Below are positions 36,448-46,139 of a DNA stretch of 64,000 bases, piece by piece. The position numbers and the translations under genes are program-made. Origin of the DNA: Musa acuminata AAA Group (taxonomy: Eukaryota; Streptophyta; Magnoliopsida; Zingiberales; Musaceae); the NCBI RefSeq assembly GCF_036884655.1, contig NC_088357.1, positions 10,745,001 to 10,809,000 on the forward strand, in the 5' to 3' direction. Within the stretch, counting starts at the first letter, position 1, and every line of letters starts with the position of its first letter. Below the pieces are notes generated by a model, which was not told where the DNA came from, did no database searches, and worked only from the letters and a program-made list of their open reading frames with translations.

Positions 36448-37065
36448 TGTTAGTGCAAACAACTTTATGCCGTGGTCTCGGGATCGACGCGACTTGGTTG
36501 GGGGTCCGAACGATAGGGATATAGCGTGGCGTCCCTCGAGATCTCCCGGTGGCCGATTGCGGTGGTCCGATAGGGACGTCGCGTCGGGAGGAAAGCTTTG
36601 CCGCAACGTCGGGAAGAGGTGACCTCGTTCTTGCACCTGCACACAGGTCGGGCCGGAAGCTCGGTCTAACCCCTCCGACGATCTAAGTCAATGGATGCGA
36701 AGGGGATTTTGTATGAAGAAGTGCTCTTTTTTCTCCTCCCCTTTTCGTTTAGAACTCGGGGGTATTTATAGGTGAGTTTAGTGTTACCTAATGTGCCTGT
36801 CCACATGAGTAGGATCGTACCTCTGATGGCGTCTGACATTGCCGCTGGCGTTGCGTGGAGGACCGAACTGCCGCAGGGCATGGGTGAGCCTCGGTTCTCT
36901 TCTGCCTTGGCCAAGCATGTTGGGTCAGACAACGATAAAGTCGTTCTCTGGAAGCGGATGACGTCAGCGCACATCGCGTCGGTATTATTATCCTCTTTAG
37001 GGCATAGTATCGTTCGGGCGTGGCTAACGTCATGGCGCATCATGTTGTCATTATTACCCTTATCA
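36448..37065 (-). mobile_element. Solo LTR (618 bp) with perfect target-site duplication
   Basis: Read on the minus strand, the segment starts TGATAAGGG and ends CACTAACA, giving TG...CA termini. Both flanks are GATGT (36443-36447 and 37066-37070), a perfect 5-bp duplication. A TATAAATA box lies at 36770-36763 on the minus strand. No internal region or second LTR is present, as expected after recombination between two LTRs. Its U5-like part resembles that of the 2194-3820 element. Confidence 0.9.
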
Positions 37066-38300
37066 GATGTGTTTCTAACGACAAAGTTTACTTTAGTAAT
37101 TAGATTTTAATTCTTTTATACTTCAACTCATCCAATAAGTTATTATTTATCTTTGTGAGTAAATTCACAAACAATTATTTGTTTTGACTGGCCTCAACAT
37201 AGTTTTCCCATTCGAATACATCACCCCATATATATGTATATATATTGCAATGTAGACCTCACAACCGTTGGAGTGGGATGAAGCCATAGCAAATGTGGAC
37301 ATCTGAAGAATACTTTTGGATGACATGATGATTTCCATCATTTCCAGTTGAAGTTCCTACTTGTCATCATGTGTCCTATATTATTACTTTTATCCTCACA
37401 TCATATGTCTCTCACTTTACTTTACGCATAAACACCTGCTGCTAATGTTGTATCGGTCGATATATACGATGTAACCATTGCAATAACACTGAACGAAGAA
37501 TTGAATTGAAACCCAATCCAAACGCCTGCAAACTTAGCCAACCGATCGATAAGGTTTTGAAATCCTCCATGCAACGGATCAGCAGCCAAAACATAAGAAA
37601 CAGATCGTCCTGCTCGAGTAAACTAAAATAGAGACATCTATCTCTTTATAAATAAATATAAAAAATGATGCTTGCCATACCAAAAAAATGTTGGTGCAAT
37701 GATGGTTGTTTGAATCATTTTGGAAAGATATGTATATAGTTTGAATAGCATTGTCCCAATTCAAATTATGATATGAATGAAGTTTTCTATATTATAATAT
37801 GTGATCCGGTCTATTTAGGTAAAATATATTATAAATATGATTGAATTCTGATTATAATTATCGATCAATAAAAAAAATTTAATTATTATAAAATTTTTTA
37901 GGAGATAATGAAAGATATTCTCCATCAAAGAAATTAAATGAGAATACATCGATACAGAATATTATTAAGATATTACAAATATTCTTTGATCATGTATATC
38001 AATTATTAAGATATCAAATAAAGATTTTTTTTTAATAACATGAAAAAGATACATATCATATTTCTGATATTATTCTTTTATAATAATAATATATTTTGAT
38101 TTTTATAATAATAATATAAAAATATCAGTGTAATGATAGTCAATCATTTTGAAAAGATACATATAGGCGACTTTCCGTTATGTCAAGAAGGATATGCCGG
38201 AAACAGCGGCTTCGTCCCAAGCCACACTACGACGCCGATGGGGTTTTCTGTACCAACCGACGCCATCCTCTCACGAGGTGCCTCCACTCTGCCATTGGAG

Positions 38301-38337
<37 letters not shown>

Positions 38338-40849
38338 GGTCGTACATGCTGATTGACGTTGTGTGACTGCATGCGTGTTCCACCCATGGATCCCTGCCAC
38401 GAACAACCGCATTAGATAGATAACGCTGACAAAAATGCTGGTGTCCTGTCGTCGATGTCGCAAAGCCAAATAGCCGCCTGTCCATTTGCTCCATGACATG
38501 TTGGTACGAGGGGCCTTTCACGCAAAAGGGTAAATGGTTAGAAGAAGAGACGTTCGTCCTGCGGGGTACGAATCATCGCGTTGATACGTTGTTGGAAGGA
38601 TCGTCGTTGCTCGTCTTGCTGCTGCAGTGCGTTCTGTCCATCTATCGATCTTTAACAGGGAGCATAGGAATTCAAATCATATTTCATATACTGGATTGAA
38701 CCTTCGAATAATCTACAAAGGATGTAGCGAAGGGTAGATCAACCTTCAACGTCTCGCTGTCAGTGGCCAACAGCGGGCGATGTAGTCACATCCCCATATC
38801 GCTAGCGGGTGCGTGCCGCGCGCTCGGGCGTCTTTGGAGCATTAAACCAAACGGTACACGTGCATGCACAGACGCGGAACTTTCGGTGCGGGCATCGGTT
38901 CGGGGTCGGACCAATTTGATTGGGAGGTGGTGATGTGCCGTAGTGGCACCAGCACGGCAGGGAATCTAATCTCCACATCCAGGACAACTCGAGAAATAGA
39001 TTGATGTTGTGTTGGCTCATCCAGTTATTGTCTTTTTCTTTTTTTTTTTTTGGTTTGGGGTGAATTATTTTCACTATATCTGGTCCTAATCACGATTTTT
39101 TTCTTTTATTTTTAATTAAAAAATCATGATTTTATTTGTAAGTTTTGATTATAATATAATTTTAAAAGTGGATGTATTTCAAGCTTAATGATATAAAAAA
39201 ATATTCACTTTTGATGTACGTATTTATACAATTTTATCTTTTCGGAGCATGTGAACTTCAAAAAATATATTTGATGATAAGGGAGATCTTACGGATTGAT
39301 GAGTCCTTAGTTCCCATAGTCTTTAACCAATGTGAGATTAAATTGCTCTCTCTCATGAGGGAGCCAATAGCTCGTAATCAAGGTGCATGGTTCGGAAGCG
39401 AGTTTGCTCGGTCGAGATACAAGCATATGGCTCCCCTTCTAACGCCAATATGATAAGGGATCATTTGGTCGATCAACCATTTGTGCGACCTATAAACTCG
39501 TGAATAATTATTCGTTTTGGATATATCCGCACGGTTTTATCATTTCGGAGCATGTAAACTCAAAAAACATGTACGAGGATAAGAGAGAAATGAAGGATTC
39601 ATGATTCTTTGATTCTCATATTTATCAACAAATGTGAGACTAAATTATCAAATCGATCAAAGGGTTTTGATTGATTTTTTTTTTTTTAATATGAAAGTAT
39701 CGGTTCAAATCGAAATTGAAACCGAACGATTTTGAAGGATAGAAGAAGTAACGAAACTAGAGACGAGGAGGGCGTCGAAAGTGGGAGTCAATTCCTGGAT
39801 GGGTAGGTTGTCTTTGGCCACGCACTACTACATGCAGAACACATTGTTGTTTTGCCTACCAACACAACCTCAACCATTCTCTCTCATAGAATGCACCGGT
39901 TAATGATACAAAGGAAGAACATCTCCATGTGGGCAGCAGCCATCTCCCTTTCCACTAACTAACATCTGGGCAAGAGATTAAGACGTGACGATGCCAATTA
40001 TACTAGTGGTGGATTAGTGGTCCATCCCGACCCTCCTATCTTCCTGATTGGTCATACTAATTAATTCTTGTCTATTGCTATCTATGTGCCAACTCAATCA
40101 GGCAACGTTTGTCTTCCATCTCTTTTAGCGTATGACATCTTCCAGATTAGCGTTGGAGAGGAGAAAGCCATCATAATTGTGTTCCCCATTGTGAACAAAA
40201 AAAAAATATATATATATATATATATTATATTTTTTCACAATTAATTCTATTTCAATAAAAATTAAAGGCTCCTGAATTATTAGCGTACAATTAATTCTCA
40301 ATCCGTATAATTATTAGCGTGAATGATTTTATGAGGAAGTGACTGTCTACACCTCATGATCATGCTCGTGATGGATTTAACTAGTTTGCCAAGAATGATG
40401 ATGATAATAATAATTTTAAAGAAAAATACTAAACTTTCCCTTATGTTTTATCATAATACCCTCATTTTTTATATTTCATTACTATTTAATATTTTAATAA
40501 CAGTTAATATTTTTCTAACAATTGGTGTTCAAGTTCCTCCTTACCTAATTAAGTGCACTGCCTCCATTACTCTTTTACCTGCTGCTCTGCACACTTATAC
40601 TACACCATACGCTTACTCCGACGACTCTCTATTTACAGTTTGTCACATAACAAAAACAAAAAATAAAAATAAAAATAAAAAGAAACACTCACTATTTTTA
40701 TTTGATTTATGTTTTCTATGACTATCCCATAGAACACGATTTCTAGAGAAGAGATACAAATAATATTACAGACACATATTTTTTTGTTTTTTCTTACCTC
40801 TTTGTAGATTTTTTTGTCTTTATTTTTTAGTAATGTATTATATTTAACC
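37066..40849. other. Intergenic DNA downstream of the BG1-like gene
   Basis: This is AT-rich DNA. It holds a (GA)n run at 38305-38331, a pair of diverged direct repeats (39225-39345 and 39535-39655), a GGTTCAAATCGAAATTGAAACCGAA patch near 39692-39715, and (AT)n at 40206-40226. The segment 38160-38950 is GC-richer with short open frames, but no family is recognisable. Confidence 0.6.
38305..38331. repeat. (GA)n microsatellite
   Basis: About fourteen GA dinucleotides in a row within intergenic DNA. Confidence 0.95.
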
Positions 40850-41896
40850 CTAATGGATCAAACCTTGAGCGATGGCGCGATTAGTGTGAGGGTCGGTGGT
40901 CTCATACACGGGTAGCTCATTGCGGAACCGTCCACCGCGCATCATAACCGTCAGATTCTCCAATTCAAACAGATCCGAGCTCGACTCGCTTCCGTCGCCG
41001 TCGCCCTCCTCCTCTGCCTCCACCTCCGCCCCCGCCGCCCTCAGCAGCTCCTCCACCCTCGCCGCCACCGGCGCCACCGTATTGCCCGCGTCGTCCTGGA
41101 GGCGCTTGTGGCCGCAGGGCTGGGAGTCCTCGTCGACGATCACGCTTACCGGGTAGAACCGCACCGACCGCTTCCCCGCATCGGCCCCCGACGCCCGCCG
41201 CCGGTCCGCCGCCGTTGGCGTTTTGCTCAGACACGAGCGCCTGCAACTGGACGTGGAAGACGAGCACGCCGAGTCCTCCCCACCTCCACCTGCCGCGGCC
41301 GCCACCGACGCAGCGGCGGGAATAGGTATCTTGGGTTTCTTGGGGCTCCCCGCGGAGGCGAACAGCGCGTTGAGGAAGCTCGCAAGCCGCGCTCCTGGAG
41401 ACGCCGGCGACGATCCTGCCACCGCAGCCGAGGCGGGCTCCCGGCTCTTCCTCAGACTCCGGAGCCCGGTACGGATCGATCCGCACTTGGATTTCTTCTT
41501 CTTTTTCCCCGGGTCCAGGAGATCGGGCCGAGGGATGCGGTCCGATCGGATGGACTCGACGTCGGACGACGAGGAGAAGCCAGCGGAGCTGCTGCTTGTG
41601 GTGGCGGCGGTGGGTGTGGTGGAGGAAGCTGAGGAGGAGGAGGAGGAGGAGGAGGAGGAGGAGCTGGAAGTGGGAGGGACGCTGCGGCGGTGGTATTCGG
41701 TGACGCTGGGTCGGTAATGGCAGTGATCGGTGGAGGGTGCCACCGTGGGTTGCTCCGCTTGCTTCTTGTGGTTGGAGGAACGGCCGGGTGCTCTCCGGTG
41801 GCTCTTATCGCCGTGCTCATCGTCCATGGAGCGGTAGATGGCGTCGAGCAGAGACGAGGAGAACGACGGGTTTTTCGATCGGCTACATCGCTCCAT
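40850..41896 (-). CDS. BG1L: BIG GRAIN 1-like protein (348 aa, single exon)
   Basis: BG1-type proteins are plant-specific plasma-membrane proteins that promote auxin response and transport and influence organ or grain size. The start MERCSRSKNPSFSSSLLDAIYRSMDD carries the family's N-terminal signature. Internal family blocks are SIRTGLRSLRK, SPGARLASFLNALFA, SACSSSTSSCRRSCLSKTP and KRSVRFYPVSV. The C-terminal block is SSDLFELENL then ELPVYETTDPHTNRAIAQG. The region between is low-complexity, with a poly-Ser run encoded by a GAG/CTC microsatellite (about 41631-41662 on the plus strand) and an acidic stretch near residue 290. Single-exon structure and length fit the family. The long plus-strand frames over this gene are GC-driven shadows. 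Confidence 0.93.
   Translation of the reverse strand: MERCSRSKNPSFSSSLLDAIYRSMDDEHGDKSHRRAPGRSSNHKKQAEQPTVAPSTDHCHYRPSVTEYHRRSVPPTSSSSSSSSSSSSSASSTTPTAATTSSSSAGFSSSSDVESIRSDRIPRPDLLDPGKKKKKSKCGSIRTGLRSLRKSREPASAAVAGSSPASPGARLASFLNALFASAGSPKKPKIPIPAAASVAAAAGGGGEDSACSSSTSSCRRSCLSKTPTAADRRRASGADAGKRSVRFYPVSVIVDEDSQPCGHKRLQDDAGNTVAPVAARVEELLRAAGAEVEAEEEGDGDGSESSSDLFELENLTVMMRGGRFRNELPVYETTDPHTNRAIAQGLIH
41631..41662. repeat. Triplet microsatellite inside the BG1-like gene
   Basis: A (GAG)n run on the plus strand encodes a run of about a dozen serines on the minus strand. Length variation would change the protein without breaking the frame. Confidence 0.9.
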
Positions 41897-43362
41897 TTGA
41901 TTTCTTTTTCTTTTCTGTCTCTACTAATTTTTCTTCTTCCCCATTATTCGATCTCCGTTGACAGAAACAAAAAAACAGGTTTCTTCCTCTTTTATAGGAA
42001 GAGAGGAGACGCTCCGGCTCCGTTGGGATCCCGTCACCTTCGGTAAGCTTCAGTTGAGGTGACCGAACGTTTGTACATCATGTTTATACAATTGGACTAA
42101 TACTTCAAATGTTTCTAACACTACACTTCTTCACTTCCTCTCTTCTGTATCAGATTTAAGCCCCATTTGATCTTATGAATTATTATTATTATTTTTAGAA
42201 ATCATACCAAATGAGTATTAATACTTAAAAGCCATTGACTACTGCTCCAAGGCATACTATTGTCAGGACCAAGGTGATCATGACTAATGTGCAACCTGGA
42301 CATAATGATGAGCTATAGCATCAGTGTTTCTGCAGATGCAGGAGTCCAACGAGCATTGTCCTGATCAAGGGTCGTGGAGAACTGAAGGCATCATCGAAGC
42401 AATCACATCCGATGTAAAGTGACACTCGAGAGTTGCAGACACAAGGTATGGCGTACCACCCAGTTCTCAGCAAACCACCATGAACCTTGTTGGCACCTTG
42501 CGTCACTCCCAAAAGGGTTGTGCATGCACGTATGATGTTGCCACAGATGTGTTCATTAGGCTGCAGCTGCATTGGAGCAAACACAACCAATTCCCATCCA
42601 ACATTTGCCGGCCTGACTGTGGCCAGCAATCATAGCTCCCAAAGGGCGAATCGGAACATTTCGCTACAGATTATTGCAGACACGCAATGATCTATCGACC
42701 AAGTTAGCGTATTTAACGGACTGGACATGCCAAGGTGTGGAAGTATATCCTTCAAGCACAAAAATTATATGTATACGTGTGTATATATATCATACACAAG
42801 TCTCCACATGGGATGCACTTGCTGACCTGGCGTGTTGTATTCAGTTCCAGCCTGTCATCCACCTATACATTCCCACACGTCAGCTTCCGTCGATCAGTTT
42901 TATCTTAAATACAACACTAGTATTTTGGTATTAATTAATTTTCTTAATAAGAGCTTTATATTTTTATTTTTTGTTAACACAAATAAATGTCCTAATATTA
43001 TTTCTATGGTATTTCTTAATCTCGTAAATTATGTGATCGTTGACTCATTGACAATGTTCTCTCTATTATTATGGTCAAAACATTATAATGGAAAAAGAAA
43101 TTAAATATTTTTTGAATCAAAGGTATTGTTTGGAAAAGCTGAATATTTTTTAATTAAAGATACTGTTTGGAAAAAAAAAGAAAAAGAAAAAGAAAAGGCC
43201 TTTCGAGAAAAGCTGAATAAAGGATTTTTACAGAGAAATCACCCATAAACTTATCCGAGGAGCCGAAGAAGGGGGATTATTACTTTTATGGTCCAACACA
43301 TGAATGCATCCGACATAAAGTGGAAATGGGTGACTCCCAAGAGACCTTTGCTTCGACCTCCA
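41897..43362. other. Intergenic DNA between BG1-like and MYB genes
   Basis: This holds the BG1-like promoter and 5' UTR (C/T-rich on the plus strand near 41905-41990) and the MYB 3' flank. An AAAAAG-rich patch lies near 43172-43198. I see no gene. Confidence 0.6.
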
Positions 43363-44369
43363 TTAATTCTTTTGCTCGCCTTCTGCAGAATCCATCGGAG
43401 AAGCCAAGCTTTCAAGCTCAAAGGCTGCATGCGATTCCGGGCAGCCAGTACCTTCTCTCGCATCTTGCTGCATGGCGTCGCAGAACCATAGCGAGTTGAA
43501 GTTGCCGTCATCGTGGGCTTCGTCAATACATCGTTGCAAGAGGCCATCATCCTCGAAGCTCGAAATGAGTTCATCCATGTCGAAGTCCGCAAGAAAATCG
43601 ACAGGGCCAGCATCTCGAAGGACCAACGAAGACGTGCTCTCGTTGTGGTGAGTAAGCTCATAGCTATGGTAATTATCGGTCGGTAGTAGCTCTTCTCGTA
43701 GCGATGGGAGGTAGACCTTGTTGCACCTCACAGCCGTGGTCCGAATCACCTGACTCGGTTGCCCATCCCTTGCCTTCACTTCTTCTACCGACGACTCTCC
43801 TTTCTTGTTTTCCTTCCGTCTTGATGATCCTCTGATGCAGAGCTGAGGCGACGTTTTCTTGCCGAGGTACGTGTTCCAGTAGTTCTTGATTTCATTGTCG
43901 GTTCTCCCCGGTAATCTGCCTGCTATGAGCGACCATCTACAGCGACACAGCCCCTTTCACAGGTTCAAGTCGACGACAGCGCGAGAGCGATGAAGGAGGG
44001 GTTACCTATTTCCCAGAAGTGCATGGAGCCTGACGATGAGGTTCTCTTCATCTTCCGTGATGTTGCCTTTCTTGATGTCCGGCCTCAAGTAGTTCAGCCA
44101 CCGGAGCCTGCAGCTTTTACCGCACCTTTTCAACCCTGACTCAAACGATCCTCGATCAGACATCGGCGCACGAGCAATCGCAATCGAGACAAGTGTTCCT
44201 GAGAGAAGCTACACTACACTATTCTATTATTCTTACCTGCACTCTCGGGGAGGTCTCGCCACTTACCCTCGCCATGTATCGTAATGTAGTCAGTAAGGAT
44301 CTGGTCTTCTCGAGCAGACCACGCTCCTCTGTTGAGTCCCTCCTTGGAGCAACAAGGCCTTCTCCCCAT
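43363..44369 (-). CDS. R2R3-MYB transcription factor, TT2/C1/PA type (278 aa, three exons)
   Basis: Exons in coding order are 44369-44237, 44135-44006 and 43936-43363, at the classic R2R3-MYB intron positions. The start [29 protein letters not shown] is typical of flavonoid-regulating MYBs. R2 tryptophans are W17, W37 and W57; R3 has I70, W89 and W108. The bHLH-contact region spans residues 76-95 ([21 protein letters not shown]); its first position is Asn76, where the consensus has Asp or Glu. After the MYB domain comes [12 protein letters not shown], close to the motif found in anthocyanin and proanthocyanidin regulators, and an acidic C-terminus ([15 protein letters not shown]) suited to activation. 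A role in flavonoid or proanthocyanidin control is inferred from the family. An in-frame ATG 22 codons upstream was rejected because the family starts at MGRRPCC. Confidence 0.93.
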
Positions 44370-45046
44370 CTCTCTCCTCGCTTTCCGATCACATTCACGC
44401 CGATACAAGGACTTATAGACCACCTTGGAGCACATGCTCTACTGGATCTTACATGGTGGGCATCACAGACGCTTGTTAGATCTGAAAGTATCATGCATAT
44501 GTGAAGCCAAAAATGCGCGGTAAAATAACACAGGTTGAAGGGAAGATATGGATGTACGTGTGAGATGATGCATGGAAAGGCAGAAGGTGCCAAAGTATGT
44601 CATTTGGATGCTGGTGCAGACATTCTACGGTAGTTTGCTCTCGGATGCACCGATCAAAGTAATCATCGGTCCCATAAAACACAATGGCAAAGAGATGTGA
44701 TCGTGGAGGATGGAACGTTAACGTTGTTGTGACCATTGTTACCCATGGAATAGTGACAAAGCGAGAAATCTTGGGGTGGAGTCTCCTCCCGTCATAGGAA
44801 AAGGTCTCTCTACGTCTGCCCAGCTAACGTGGAGGCGGAAGCAGAAGCAGCAGCACGCGCATCGGCCGTTCAACGACGTGCCCGTCTCAGCGGACCTTCC
44901 AATTCCCCGGCTTTGTGCAGCACGTGGAACAATTTGATTTCGAGGACCCACAAACTGCCCCTTTAAGATTTACTAGGTATCCTAACCCTAAGTCTCCTCC
45001 ACACTCGCTGACATCCTTTTTGCCACCGGCCAGTAGGGAATCTGAC

Positions 45047-45110
<64 letters not shown>

Positions 45111-46139
45111 TCTCTCTCTCTTAGATTTTGGACTGATGCTATGACCATTAGCTCATGAATTTCCACGAAGGGTTGCACGGATTGTTTCCGGCCATCAATC
45201 ATGGTTGGTTCACACACTTTTTGGATTTCCAGAATCAATATTCTTGCAAGCAAAAGAAATCCTAATAGGTAAAGGATCTCTCTATGAATGAAGGAAGTCT
45301 ACAATATAGAATTTAGTCATTCTATGAATACCATATGTATCTATAGATTTTTGATAGAGGAAAAATTTTGAATAAGGTTTAGTTTCTTTATAATACAAAC
45401 GAGAAATATTTTTTACAGTTTGTATGAGAAAATGTACAAGTGATTCATGCTGGAATATAGTTAACATGTAATTTTCTATATAATCTTGCTTCGATGAAAC
45501 TTATAGTCATGAGCTCAAGCGTTATCGTACTATATAATCTTGCATTGATCTTTTGATTATTATTATTATTATTTGTTTATCTTTCAGAATCCATCTTATT
45601 ATGACTAAATCTTGTTGGATTAATTAACGTTTTTATCTCATTTATGAATTCGATGACCGAGTACCGACGTAGTTTTCTTAATCAAATTATCGTTGGAATT
45701 CACTAATTGCGTTTTCTTGAAATTTATAATCATGAGTTGAATTAAATTGATCAACATTATCATACATGTAGATTAGGCATCAATGTAATAAGAACAATTA
45801 AGCTGCTTAAGTTGTAATTATATATATATGTATATATATATATATATGTATATATATATTGAAGTCATGTGGAAAATGACTTTTGGAATCCATTTGGAAT
45901 AGTAAAAATCCTTCATAGGTTCCACAAAACATTGACACAATTAATTGTTGAGAGCTTGAAGAGTAAATAAACTATGTGTGTGTCAATGATCTTCTACATG
46001 TCACAATGCTTCCAAAATTACCTAACTTTCAACCTAGAAAACAATAGATCCAACAATTACGGATCCTATTCCCATATCAGAGGTATCACATTCCATAATA
46101 AAAACATAATCAGTAGTAGAAGGAGCTATTTATTATTAT
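44370..46139. other. MYB upstream region and intergenic DNA
   Basis: This is the promoter side of the MYB gene. It contains the long compound microsatellite at 45051-45121 about 0.7 kb upstream of the ATG, then AT-rich DNA with a (TA)n-rich patch at about 45821-45860. Confidence 0.6.
45051..45121. repeat. Compound microsatellite (CT)n(CA)n(CT)n
   Basis: About twenty CT units are followed by about nine CA units and a further short CT run, on the upstream side of the MYB gene. Confidence 0.95.

Noticed and set aside
41108..41717. Long plus-strand frames opposite the BG1-like gene
   Set aside because: They are GC- and triplet-repeat-driven shadows of the minus-strand gene, which carries clear family motifs.
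44370..44435. 22-codon N-terminal extension of the MYB
   Set aside because: R2R3-MYBs of this type start at MGRRPCC; the upstream residues have no counterpart.
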